A DNA stretch of 13,088 bases from an uncultured Oscillospiraceae bacterium (GCA_934668605.1 CAKUNY010000053.1:1-13088); one strand, 5' to 3'; shown: positions 1 through 7,176, counted from the stretch's first letter. Notes: generated from the letters alone by a model not told the origin. Numbers and translations: made by a program.

Positions 1-1
1 C

Positions 2-208
2 GTCCTTGTCGCGGCCTTGATCCTGGTGCTCTCGATCGGCATCAGCTACTCCTCCGCCGGTTCTCTGGCGCTCGGCCCCATCAGCCTGTCGGGTCTGGCA
101 GTCGGCTCCATCGTCGGTATCGTCCTGAACGCGGTCATGCCCGGTAAGGACTATGTCTACGGCGAAGACAAGCAGGGCGACGAGTCCGTCAACTTCATCG
201 TCCAGTAA
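2..208 (+). CDS. uraA: Uracil permease (NCS2 family), C-terminal fragment
   Basis: The window opens inside this gene, so only the last 68 codons are present. NCS2 permeases move uracil, or in relatives xanthine, across the cytoplasmic membrane with protons. The visible part has a hydrophobic stretch ending in SYSSAGSLALGP, then a small-residue helix of the type LSGLAVGSIVGIVLNAVMPG. That is the usual last transmembrane helix of UraA/PyrP proteins. A short charged cytoplasmic tail rich in D, E and K follows. A strong terminator lies 23 bases after the stop, so this is the last gene of its transcript. The neighbour to the right is convergent. The family call is good; uracil versus xanthine specificity cannot be read from this fragment. 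Confidence 0.75.
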   Translation, partial: VLVAALILVLSIGISYSSAGSLALGPISLSGLAVGSIVGIVLNAVMPGKDYVYGEDKQGDESVNFIVQ

Positions 209-231
209 TCCAGCAATCAGCAAAACGCACC

Positions 232-264
232 AACGCGCCCGGGATTTCCCGGGCGCGTTTTTTT
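232..264 (+). terminator. Intrinsic terminator of the uracil permease gene
   Basis: A GC-rich hairpin with arms AACGCGCCCGGG and CCCGGGCGCGTT around an ATTT loop is followed by seven T at 258-264. The T tract is on the plus-strand side only, so it terminates the permease transcript rather than the convergent gene. Confidence 0.93.
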
Positions 265-301
265 ATTGGTTGAAAGATGGGTGCGCACGTTCGATGGAGT
301 T

Positions 302-329
302 CGTAGGGGTCGATGCCTACATCGACCCA
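302..329. repeat. Short palindromic interspersed repeat, copy 1
   Basis: The unit has 9-base arms GGGTCGATG (307-315) and CATCGACCC (320-328) around a 4-base loop. It is preceded by CGTAG, which makes it asymmetric and so orientable. This copy is inverted relative to copy 2 at 381-408 and copy 3 at 4511-4538. Reverse-complemented, it matches copy 2 at 27 of 28 positions. It sits in the gap between convergent genes. It may act as a mobile palindromic element or a transcript-end hairpin; the function is unknown. Confidence 0.85.
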
Positions 330-380
330 AGGGGTACCAACGAATTCGCATCGGATTTCCGTAAAAACGGTGCATATCGC

Positions 381-408
381 TGGGTCGATGTGGGCATCGA
401 CCCCTACG
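381..408. repeat. Short palindromic interspersed repeat, copy 2
   Basis: The arms GGGTCGATG (382-390) and CATCGACCC (395-403) flank a TGGG loop, followed by CTACG. It is inverted relative to copy 1, with 51 bases between them, so the two could pair as one long hairpin. It begins 32 bases beyond the stop of the minus-strand M14 peptidase gene and could cap that transcript. The nearest T run on that strand is about 15 bases past the stem, so it is at best a weak terminator. Confidence 0.85.
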
Positions 409-439
409 CATCACCGAAAGATTGCGGAAATTCGATAGA

Positions 440-1357
440 TCAATCAGCAAGGGCGGCGGCGAGCAATGGCTCGTTTTCTGCGATGAGCTGCGGAAGCTGC
501 GTGATGGGCAGCGGGTTTTCACCGAGGCCGGCTTCGATGGTAAAACCCGGGCGGTGAAAGCGCTGGAGGAACCAGTCTTTAAAGCCGGCGTTGCCGGATT
601 CCGGCGGCACGTCTTCGACCGCATACCCCGACGCAGCGGAAAATTTCGCTGCCAGATCTCTTGCGCCGGGCGGGTCAATGTCCCGGTAGCCGGGGTAAAT
701 GACGCGCCCCTGTGTGTGATAGGCGAGGAGAATATCGGGGCGGATGCAGGCGGTGTAGGCGGCGAGCGCCGCCGTCTCGCGCTGATCTAAGGGCTTCACG
801 CCGGGGTAGTCTCTGGGAGAAGGGCGGTCAAAGCCCTGCTGTGCCTTGATTTCTTTGGCCAAGTCCCAAGAGGCGGGATAGTTGAGGTTCAGATCGACGC
901 CGCGCAGATTTGCCTTCCATCCGGCGGGAAACGGGATCTGCGGGAAATCTGCCGCAAATGCAGCAGCCTGCCGGTACTCCGGCGATGTTTCCGGAATTTC
1001 TCCCGCGACAAGCTCGGCTCCGTCCGGGTTTACGAGCGGGACGCAGTAGAGCATGGAAGTTCGGTAAAGCGCGCGGGCGCTTTTTCTGCCGAACATGCCG
1101 CCATTGCAGATGGCGCGGCAGTAGCAGAGCAGAAGCTCCCACAAAAGCGTGCCCGTGATCGACTCGTTCGCGTGGTGTGTGCCGGTGAGGAGCACCTTCT
1201 GGCTGCCGCAGCCGAGCTGGATGGCAACGACGGGTCTGCCGCCCGCTGTGCGGGTGAGCGTTTTGATATAGGCAAACGGCGCAATGCGGCGCAGCTGTTT
1301 CAGATATTGTTCCTGAAGCCCGGAGGTCATATATCCGGGCAGAATCGTACAGAGCAA
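440..1357 (-). CDS. Gamma-D-glutamyl-meso-diaminopimelate peptidase, M14 zinc carboxypeptidase family
   Basis: This is predicted to cut the gamma-D-Glu to diaminopimelate bond of peptidoglycan stem peptides. Numbered from the TTG start chosen here (305 aa), the zinc ligands are H62 and E65 in HHANE and H214 in AYHTQG, and the catalytic glutamate is E275 in FTIEAGLG. The segments RGVDLN, PSPRDYPG and NPLPITQL resemble Bacillus endopeptidase I (ENPI). That subfamily lacks the arginine of classical carboxypeptidases in the DLNRN motif; here it is DLNLN. There is no signal peptide and no LysM domain, so it probably acts on muropeptides in the cytosol. The start is uncertain. TTG at 1357 has GGAGG 8 bases upstream, but that SD lies inside the preceding gene's terminator stem. 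ATG at 1375 and ATG at 1330 are open in the same frame without a good SD. It follows the M18 aminopeptidase gene on the same strand. Confidence 0.85.
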   Translation of the reverse strand: MLCTILPGYMTSGLQEQYLKQLRRIAPFAYIKTLTRTAGGRPVVAIQLGCGSQKVLLTGTHHANESITGTLLWELLLCYCRAICNGGMFGRKSARALYRTSMLYCVPLVNPDGAELVAGEIPETSPEYRQAAAFAADFPQIPFPAGWKANLRGVDLNLNYPASWDLAKEIKAQQGFDRPSPRDYPGVKPLDQRETAALAAYTACIRPDILLAYHTQGRVIYPGYRDIDPPGARDLAAKFSAASGYAVEDVPPESGNAGFKDWFLQRFHRPGFTIEAGLGENPLPITQLPQLIAENEPLLAAALAD

Positions 1358-1359
1358 GA

Positions 1360-1396
1360 AAATCGCCTCCACCATAGTCTATGGCGGAGGCGATTT
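1360..1396 (-). terminator. Intrinsic terminator after the M18 aminopeptidase gene
   Basis: In minus-strand RNA the arms form 17 consecutive pairs, including one G-U, closed by a 3-base loop (1377-1379). The 3' arm runs into TTTTCTT. The same place reads as an A-C mismatch on the plus strand, so the structure is better on the minus strand. It starts 18 bases past the M18 stop codon. It also contains the best Shine-Dalgarno (GGAGG, 1370-1366) of the following M14 gene. Confidence 0.85.
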
Positions 1397-1413
1397 GGTT
1401 AGAACCGGAAAGC

Positions 1414-2802
1414 TTAATTTTCTTCAAAGATGGCCTTGACGGCGCGGTAGGTCATATAGCAGTCGTATTTGGAGACGACCTCAAACGGCGCGTGCATGGA
1501 AAGAACGGGGACGCCCGCGTCGAGCGTGTCGATGTTCCGCTTGGCCATGTATTTGGCGACCGTTCCGCCGCCGCCCGCGTCGGTTTTTCCGAGCTCGCAC
1601 ATCTGCCACGCGATGTCATGATCGTTCAGGAGCTTGCGGATGCGCCCGACGACCTCGCTCGAAGCGTCCGACGCGCCGGACTTGCCGCCGGAGCCGGTGT
1701 ATTTGCAAAGGCCGACGCCGTAGTTGAGATAGGCCGCGTTCTTGCGCTCGAAGACCTCGGAGAAGCCCGGGTCAAAGGCCGCGCACACGTCGGCGGACAG
1801 GCAGAAGGAGTTCGCCAGGCACGTGCGGAGATCGACGTTCTGCGCCTTGCACAGGCACTCCATGAAGTATTCAAACGCTTCGCCCTGCATGCCGGACACG
1901 CCCTCGGAGCCGATCTCCTCTTTGTCGGCGAAGATGCAGACGGCGGTCTTTTTGGGGGTCTTCGCGTCGAAAATCGCGGCGAGCTCGGCGTATGCGCAGA
2001 CTCTGTCGTCGTGGCCGTAGGCGCCGATCATGCTGCGATCCAAGCCGATGTCGCGCGCGTTCGCGGCGGGGACGGCCTCAAGCTCGGCGGAGATGAAATC
2101 TTCTTCGACGATGCCGTACTTTTCATTCAGAATGCGAAGAACGGACAGCTTTACGCGGTCTTTGCCGTCGTCGTCCGCTTCGGGACGGCTGCCCATCAGA
2201 ATGTTCAGGCTTTCGGAGGGAATGGCCTCGTTGAGGGGCTTTTTGCCCTGCTCGCGTCCGAGGTGGGGCAGAAGGTCGGTAATGACGAGCTGGGGATCGG
2301 CGGGGTCGTTTCCGATGGTTACGTAGACCTCCGAGCCGTCGCGGCGGACGATCTTGCCGTGCAGCTCCAGCGGAACCGTGACCCACTGGTATTTGCGGAT
2401 GCCGCCGTAGTGGTGTGTTTTGAGATAGGCGAGCTCCGCGTCTTCGTAGAGGGGATTGGGCTTGATATCGAGCCTCGGGGCGTCCGTGTGCGCCGCGCCG
2501 ATGTTCGCGCCGTGAGACAAATCTTCCTCACCAATGACGGCCAGCATGATGGCCTTGCCGCGGTTGTTCCAATAGAGCTTGTCGCCGGGTTTGATGGGCA
2601 TGCCGGGCTTGTATTCGGCAAAGCCTCTGGCTTCCGCTTCGCGGATGGCGGTGAAGACGCACTCGCGCTCGGTCTTCGAGCGGTCGAGGAACGCTTTATA
2701 GCTTTCGGCGTAGGCGTTCATTTCCTGCTCTTCCTGCGCGCTCAAGCGGTCGTAGCCGTTTTTCGGCCGGTAGAGAAGGGCTTCTCGCTGTTCCTTTGTC
2801 AT
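1414..2802 (-). CDS. apeA: M18 family aminopeptidase
   Basis: A 462-residue, full-length cytosolic metallo-aminopeptidase of the M18 family (aspartyl aminopeptidase / aminopeptidase I), which removes N-terminal residues from peptides using two metal ions. Visible motifs are AAHTDAPRLDIKP with metal-binding H105 and D107, GHDDR with the bridging aspartate at about 265-266, ADKEEIGSEG with the catalytic glutamate pair at 295-296, and SMHAPFEV with metal ligand H437. The start is firm: AAAGGAGG lies 7 bases before the ATG, and that ATG overlaps the dephospho-CoA kinase stop as ATGA, so the two are translationally coupled. It is the last gene before the hairpin terminator at 1360-1396. It probably has a general peptide-turnover role. 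The symbol follows common use for this clostridial family; substrate preference cannot be read from sequence. Confidence 0.93.
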   Translation of the reverse strand: MTKEQREALLYRPKNGYDRLSAQEEQEMNAYAESYKAFLDRSKTERECVFTAIREAEARGFAEYKPGMPIKPGDKLYWNNRGKAIMLAVIGEEDLSHGANIGAAHTDAPRLDIKPNPLYEDAELAYLKTHHYGGIRKYQWVTVPLELHGKIVRRDGSEVYVTIGNDPADPQLVITDLLPHLGREQGKKPLNEAIPSESLNILMGSRPEADDDGKDRVKLSVLRILNEKYGIVEEDFISAELEAVPAANARDIGLDRSMIGAYGHDDRVCAYAELAAIFDAKTPKKTAVCIFADKEEIGSEGVSGMQGEAFEYFMECLCKAQNVDLRTCLANSFCLSADVCAAFDPGFSEVFERKNAAYLNYGVGLCKYTGSGGKSGASDASSEVVGRIRKLLNDHDIAWQMCELGKTDAGGGGTVAKYMAKRNIDTLDAGVPVLSMHAPFEVVSKYDCYMTYRAVKAIFEEN

Positions 2803-3401
2803 AGGGGTTCCTCCTTTAAAATATCATTCAGAAGGCGGCGGGCTTTTTCCCGGAACGCCTCGAGGGTTTCGGTATTCGAAAGGGTATACTGGCAGTGTTC
2901 GCGGTAAAATTCATCCGGCTTCTGCGCGTCGATCCTTGCTTTGGCGGCAGATTCCGTCAGGCCGTCGCGCGCTATGATGCGCCGCATGCGAAGTTCTTTT
3001 GGCGCGAGAACACAGACGGTCACGTCGCAGAGCGCTCCCAGGCCGGACTCTAACAGGTTGATCGCGTCGATGGCGAAAATCGGGGTTCCGGCTGCGCCTG
3101 CCTGCGCTTTTCGGAGCTTTACGGCGCGGCCGACATGGAAAAAGACGATTTTGTTGAGGGCGGCAAGCTGCGCTTCGCTGGAAAAGACGATAGCGGCAAG
3201 CTTCGCCCGGTCTAATGCGCCGTCCGGGAGGAAGATGTCTCCGAATGCAGCCTCCAGCGCCAATTTGAGTTCCGGGTCGGTTTTCAGAAGCTCGTAATAA
3301 AGTGCGTCGCAGTCGACGATTTCGCCGCCGCGAGATTCGATTTCCCGCAGGAGCGTTGTTTTGCCGCAGCCGGTGGGGCCGGTGATGCCGATGGTGATCA
3401 T
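2799..3401 (-). CDS. coaE: Dephospho-CoA kinase, divergent
   Basis: This 200-residue P-loop kinase should phosphorylate the ribose 3'-hydroxyl of dephospho-CoA, the last step of coenzyme A synthesis. Support includes the Walker A loop G8-PTGCGK-T15, D30 and D32 in the VDCDALYYELL segment, LDRAKLAAIVF at 63-73 (a CoaE hallmark), IDAINLLESG at 111-120, the arginine-rich lid around 137-149, and RIDAQ at 156-160. The Walker A is GPTGCGKT instead of the usual GGIGSGKS, so this is a divergent member; a related small-molecule kinase is the alternative. The ATG at 3401 was chosen over an upstream frame extension because it lies 1 base after the Sua5 stop and has AGGTG in front. It overlaps the M18 start by 4 bases, a tight three-gene set. 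Confidence 0.82.
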   Translation of the reverse strand: MITIGITGPTGCGKTTLLREIESRGGEIVDCDALYYELLKTDPELKLALEAAFGDIFLPDGALDRAKLAAIVFSSEAQLAALNKIVFFHVGRAVKLRKAQAGAAGTPIFAIDAINLLESGLGALCDVTVCVLAPKELRMRRIIARDGLTESAAKARIDAQKPDEFYREHCQYTLSNTETLEAFREKARRLLNDILKEEPL

Positions 3402-3402
3402 A

Positions 3403-4425
3403 TTACACCTCGACGATGTGGAAGCCTGCCGCTTTTTTGAGGCGGTTTCCGATGGCAAGGCCGAGCCCGGAGGCATCGGGGCACTGGGCGTAAATTTCCG
3501 TTACAGCTTCGCGGTCAAATTCGCGAAGAGCATCAAAGACGCGGCGCGCCTGCTCGGCTTTGTCGGTGAATGAGCCGAGGTCATGGACAATGTGATCGGG
3601 GTAGAGGCCGGTAAACTCGGAAAAGCAGATGACGCCCGCAGCTTCGGGAAGGTGCGTCTGGATATACCGCGCGCTTTTCGCGGGGTCGCCGGTAAAGACG
3701 GTGACGGGGGCTTTGGGTGCGTAGTGCCGGTATTTCATGCCGGGAGCCTTCGGGCGTTCGCCGTCTTTGAGCAGGCTCACGACCGCTTTGTCAACGGCAA
3801 CCTCGCCGAGCACCTCTTGAAGAGACTCCAGCGGCAGTCCGCCCGGACGAAGAAGGCGGGGAGGCGTACAGGTCAGGTCGATGATCGTCGATTCCACGCC
3901 CACGCGGCACGCGCCGCCGTCGAAAATCGCGTCGATCTTGCCGTCCATGTCCTCGCGCATATCGTCTGCGCAGGTGGGACTGGGGCGGCCGGACGTGTTT
4001 CCGGATGGGGCGGCGATGGGGACGCCGGCTTCCCGGATGATGGCGAGCGTCACGGGGTGGTCGGGGCAGCGCACGCCGACGGTTTCCAGACCGCCGGTGG
4101 TGCGAAGGGGGACAATGGGCTTTCTGGGAAGAATCATGGTCAAAGGCCCCGGCCAGAATTTTTCCGCCAGACGATAGGCGGACGCGGGGACGTTTTCGCA
4201 GTAACGCGTGAGCCACGAGCTGTCCGGCACATGGATGATGAGCGGGTTATCCTGCGGACGACCCTTTGCCTCGAAGATGTGAAGCACCGCCTCTTCGTTC
4301 AGCGCGTTTGCGCCGAGGCCGTAGACCGTCTCCGTCGGAATGCCGAGGAGGCCGCCCGAGCGGATGATAGCGGCTGCGCGCGAAACGTTTTCCGGGGTAA
4401 GCGCTTCAAAATAGATCGTGTTCAT
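3403..4425 (-). CDS. tsaC: L-threonylcarbamoyladenylate synthase, Sua5 type
   Basis: This makes threonylcarbamoyl-AMP from threonine, bicarbonate and ATP, the first step of the universal t6A37 modification of ANN-decoding tRNAs; TsaD, TsaB and TsaE then transfer the group. At 340 residues it is the long Sua5 form. The YrdC fold (1 to about 205) carries PTETVYGLGANA at 30-41, KGRP at 54-57 with NPLIIHV, and PSGNTSGRPSPT at 140-151. The hinge APGMKYRHYAPKAP at 227-240 is diagnostic of Sua5, and a C-terminal Sua5 domain follows. AGAAGG stands about 10 bases before the ATG. The stop codon is 1 base from the coaE start. The 137-base gap upstream carries repeat copy 3, and I see only a poor promoter there, so transcription probably comes through from the cysteine desulfurase gene. 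Confidence 0.95.
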   Translation of the reverse strand: MNTIYFEALTPENVSRAAAIIRSGGLLGIPTETVYGLGANALNEEAVLHIFEAKGRPQDNPLIIHVPDSSWLTRYCENVPASAYRLAEKFWPGPLTMILPRKPIVPLRTTGGLETVGVRCPDHPVTLAIIREAGVPIAAPSGNTSGRPSPTCADDMREDMDGKIDAIFDGGACRVGVESTIIDLTCTPPRLLRPGGLPLESLQEVLGEVAVDKAVVSLLKDGERPKAPGMKYRHYAPKAPVTVFTGDPAKSARYIQTHLPEAAGVICFSEFTGLYPDHIVHDLGSFTDKAEQARRVFDALREFDREAVTEIYAQCPDASGLGLAIGNRLKKAAGFHIVEV

Positions 4426-4510
4426 GGGAATACCTTCTTTTGTTATACTGGAGACTCAAAAGACCGGAAGGTTCAAAACAGCTGGGATTGCTTTCGTCAA
4501 ATGGTTCTGA

Positions 4511-4538
4511 CGGGTCGATGTGGGCATCGACCCCTACG
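4511..4538. repeat. Short palindromic interspersed repeat, copy 3
   Basis: It has the same arms GGGTCGATG and CATCGACCC with TGGG loop and CTACG tail as copy 2, in the same orientation. It differs from copy 2 only at the first base (C instead of T). It sits between the cysteine desulfurase stop and the Sua5 start, within an otherwise co-directional minus-strand cluster. It could form a hairpin in the transcript and separate expression of the two halves. The rest of the gap (4426-4510 and 4539-4562) shows nothing I can name. Confidence 0.85.
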
Positions 4539-4562
4539 CAAAATACGAGAGGCGGTACAAAA

Positions 4563-5681
4563 TCAGCCCTTGAGGGTTTGCTTTGCGTCCAATAAGGCCT
4601 GGGCGAGCGCTTCGACGTCGGCTTCGGTGCTATCGCCGGAAAACGAGACGCGGATGGAGCCGTCGATGACGGCGGGGGGAAGATGCATCGCCTCGAGCAC
4701 GTGGCTGCGGTGGCCTTTGGAACAGGCGGAGCCGGCGGAGACATAAATGTTCTTCGTTTGCAGGCAGTTGATGATGCCCTGCGAGCGAAGGCCGGGAAGC
4801 GAGAGGTTTACGATGTGCGGCGCGTCCTGCTTTCCGATGAGGACGAGACCGGGGATTTTCTGGAGCCTTTCGCGGCAGAGGTCGCGAAGCTGCGCCATGT
4901 GGGCGATATCGGCTGCGGCGTTCGTTTCTTCGCAGGCGGCTGCAAAGCCGCAGATGCCGGGGAGGTTCTCGGTGCCGGAGCGGAAGTTACCTTCCTGCCC
5001 GCCGCCGTGGATGAAGGGGGGAAGGGGAAGGCCGGGGCGGATGTAGAGCGCGCCGACGCCCTTGGGGCCGTGAACCTTGTGGCCGGAGATGGAGATCATG
5101 TCCGCGCCGAGGGTCTTGGCCTTGAAGGGAACCTTCAAAAAGCCCTGTACCGCATCGGTGTGAAAAAGGGCGAGGGGACTCATACGGCGGGTTGCGCGGA
5201 TCATATCGGCAATCGGCATGACGGCGCCCGTTTCATTGTTTACCATCATGACGGAGACGAGAATAGTATCCGGGCGGAGGGCGGCTTTCAGCGTGTCGAC
5301 CGAGACAAAGCCTTCCTCGTCGGGCTGGAGGCACGTGACCTCGAAGCCTCTTGCTTCCAAAGCTTTAAAAGGATGGAGCACGGCGTGGTGTTCAACGGCG
5401 GTGGTGATGATATGGCGGCCGCGCTTTCCGAGCCGCTCACAGGCGGAAAAAATCGCCCAGTTGTCGGCTTCCGTGCCGCCGGAGGTGAAGAAGACGCGCT
5501 CCGGTTCTGCGCCAAGGGCATTGGCGACGGCCTTGCGGGCGGATTTCAGTTCGCGCTCGGCCTCGATCCCCAGATCGTGAACAGACGAGGGGTTTCCCCA
5601 GTGATCGCAGAGTAAGCGCGTCATGGCCGAAACGCAGGCGGCGTTCGGCTTGGTGGTTGCGGAATTGTCCAAGTAGATCAT
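4563..5681 (-). CDS. nifS: Cysteine desulfurase, NifS/IscS type
   Basis: A PLP enzyme that takes sulfur from cysteine as an enzyme-bound persulfide and passes it to Fe-S assembly or tRNA thiolation. The 372 residues carry the N-terminal YLDNSATTKPN signature, the TSGGTEADN phosphate-binding region (66-74), H98 stacking on PLP, D176 in FHTDAVQ, the Schiff-base lysine K202 in SGHKVHGPKG, the GGGQE...RSGTEN loop (226-239), and the persulfide cysteine C320 in SAGSACSKG. GAGG lies 7 bases before the ATG. It starts 84 bases after the mnmE stop on the same strand. Next to MnmE and Sua5, a role in tRNA thiolation (s2U with MnmA, or s4U) is attractive but inferred; an iron-sulfur role is equally possible. 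The symbol denotes the family. Confidence 0.93.
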   Translation of the reverse strand: MIYLDNSATTKPNAACVSAMTRLLCDHWGNPSSVHDLGIEAERELKSARKAVANALGAEPERVFFTSGGTEADNWAIFSACERLGKRGRHIITTAVEHHAVLHPFKALEARGFEVTCLQPDEEGFVSVDTLKAALRPDTILVSVMMVNNETGAVMPIADMIRATRRMSPLALFHTDAVQGFLKVPFKAKTLGADMISISGHKVHGPKGVGALYIRPGLPLPPFIHGGGQEGNFRSGTENLPGICGFAAACEETNAAADIAHMAQLRDLCRERLQKIPGLVLIGKQDAPHIVNLSLPGLRSQGIINCLQTKNIYVSAGSACSKGHRSHVLEAMHLPPAVIDGSIRVSFSGDSTEADVEALAQALLDAKQTLKG

Positions 5682-5765
5682 AAGATTACCTCGTTTGAGT
5701 AAACAGCCGTGGGTTTTGTTCGCGGCCGGAGTAGGAGAAGGAAAGCGTCAGCCGTTTTGCCAAGG

Positions 5766-7127
5766 CTATTTGCCGACGCAGAAGCGCTCGAAGATGCGGT
5801 TGGTGATGTCCTCGCGGACGACGCGGCCGGTGGCTTCGCCGAGCGCTTCCATCGCGGCCTCTACGTCAACGAGCACCGCGTCGGGGGTCATGCCGAGGCG
5901 AAGAGACGAGAGGGCGGCTTCGATCGAGGCGCGGGATTTTGCAATGGCGTTGGCCTGCCGGGCGTTTGTCAGAATCGAGCCGTCGCAGGGGGCTTCGTCG
6001 GTAAAGACCATGTCGAGCGCCTGCTCGAGCAGATCGAGGCCCTCGAGCCTTGCACAGCTGACGGGAATGACGTAGGAAAACGGAAGCTCGCTGGGATCGA
6101 CGGCGCAGGGAAGATCCTGCTTGTTTAAAATCGCGATGGCCTCGGGGGCTTGCAGCGCCGCGTCCATAGCGGCCTCGTCCTCGGGCGTTAAGGGCTTCGA
6201 GCCGTCGACGACGAAGAAGGCAAGCTGGCAGGTCTGCGCAGCCCTCAGGGAACGCTCGACCCCGAGATGCTCGACGGTATCGCTCGTGTCGCGGATGCCG
6301 GCGGTGTCAAGAAGGCGCAGAAGATGGCGGCCGAGGGTCACGGTCTGCTCGACCGCGTCGCGGGTGGTGCCGGGAATGTCGGTGACGATGACGCGGTCAA
6401 AGCCCGCGAGAGCATTGAGTAAGCTCGATTTTCCGGCGTTCGGCGCGCCCAGGATCGCGGTCTGCACGCCGTTTTTGATGAAGCTGCCGCGGCGGCAGGA
6501 GGAAAGCAGCGTGTCGAGCTTATTGGAGGCGGAGCGCAGGGTATCCGCGTAGGCTTGCAGGCGGAAGGGCTCGATGTCTTCGTCGGGATAGTCCAGAACG
6601 GCGTGGAAATGCGAGCAGATGTCCATGAGGCTATCATAGATGGGATCCAGCTTTTTGCGCAGGACGCCCGCAACCTGACCGGCCGCGTTGGCGGCGGCGT
6701 CGGCAGTTTCGGCGTCGATGAGGTCAATGACGGCCTCGGCCTGCGTGAGATCCATCTGGCCGTTTAAAAATGCGCGCTTGGTAAATTCGCCCGGCCCTGC
6801 CTGATGAAAGCCGTTAGAAAGGAGCGCCGAAAGCCCCGCGGTCAGGACGGCGGGAGAGCCGTGGCACTGGAACTCGACCGTGTCTTCTCCGGTGTAGGAG
6901 TGCGGCGCACGGGAGACGAAGACCATCGCCTCGTCGATGGGGCGGCGCGTTTCGTCATAAAGCGTGCCGCGGGCGAGCTTCCGGTCGGGCAGAGCCGATA
7001 AGCTCTGACCGGTATAGAGCGCAAACACGCGGCCGGCTAAGTCGATGCAGCCGTCTCCGGACATGCGAAGAATGCCGATGCCGCTGCGTACCAGGCCGGT
7101 TGCGATGGCGGCGATGGGATGAGCCAT
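5766..7127 (-). CDS. mnmE: tRNA uridine-5-carboxymethylaminomethyl synthesis GTPase MnmE
   Basis: With MnmG it installs (carboxymethyl)aminomethyl groups on wobble uridine 34 of tRNAs. The 453-residue protein is full length. It has an N-terminal formyl-THF-binding domain (about 1-120, with AAIATGLVRSGIGILRMSG-type start and GEFTKRAFLNGQMDLTQAEA), a helical domain interrupted by a G domain, and a C-terminal FCVGK ending whose C450 is the catalytic cysteine motif CxGK. G-domain motifs are GAPNAGKS (227-234), GTTRD (253-257), DTAG (274-277) and NKQD (335-338). GAGGTG lies 7 bases before the ATG. It starts 49 bases after the racemase stop; a 7-pair imperfect hairpin there (7150-7171) has no T tract, so read-through is expected. 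In many Firmicutes mnmE sits with mnmG and jag near the origin, so this location is different. Confidence 0.97.
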   Translation of the reverse strand: MAHPIAAIATGLVRSGIGILRMSGDGCIDLAGRVFALYTGQSLSALPDRKLARGTLYDETRRPIDEAMVFVSRAPHSYTGEDTVEFQCHGSPAVLTAGLSALLSNGFHQAGPGEFTKRAFLNGQMDLTQAEAVIDLIDAETADAAANAAGQVAGVLRKKLDPIYDSLMDICSHFHAVLDYPDEDIEPFRLQAYADTLRSASNKLDTLLSSCRRGSFIKNGVQTAILGAPNAGKSSLLNALAGFDRVIVTDIPGTTRDAVEQTVTLGRHLLRLLDTAGIRDTSDTVEHLGVERSLRAAQTCQLAFFVVDGSKPLTPEDEAAMDAALQAPEAIAILNKQDLPCAVDPSELPFSYVIPVSCARLEGLDLLEQALDMVFTDEAPCDGSILTNARQANAIAKSRASIEAALSSLRLGMTPDAVLVDVEAAMEALGEATGRVVREDITNRIFERFCVGK

Positions 7128-7176
7128 GTAACATCACCTCAGATAATGCCCCGGTATAGGCTCCGAGGCGTTTGGT

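Noticed and set aside
302..408. CRISPR-like repeat array
   Set aside because: There are only two units, inverted relative to each other, with a single spacer and no cas gene nearby.
153..557. 134-codon plus-strand open frame across the terminator and repeats
   Set aside because: It overlaps the permease end, the terminator and the palindromes, and its product shows no family features.
1381..2907. 508-codon open frame on the plus strand opposite the M18 aminopeptidase
   Set aside because: It lies antisense to a gene with clear catalytic motifs. Its product is low-complexity V/A/G/D text with no family features. GC-rich codon use explains the open frame.
3402..3476. N-terminal extension of dephospho-CoA kinase up to 3476
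   Set aside because: It overlaps the Sua5 coding end, adds a non-family sequence before the P-loop, and has a worse start than ATG 3401 with its AGGTG.
4442..4470. TATAAC upstream of Sua5 as an internal promoter -10 (minus strand)
   Set aside because: The hexamer 17 bases upstream is CTTCCG, only 2 of 6 to the -35 consensus, and there is no extended -10.
3583..4746. 387-codon plus-strand open frame opposite Sua5 (and a 310-codon frame at 4683-5615 opposite the cysteine desulfurase)
   Set aside because: Both are shadows of well-supported minus-strand genes and have no Shine-Dalgarno or recognisable motif.
7150..7171. Hairpin between the racemase and mnmE as a terminator
   Set aside because: The seven-pair stem includes a G-U and is followed by ATTATCTGAGG, not a T tract; the mnmE ribosome site follows at once.
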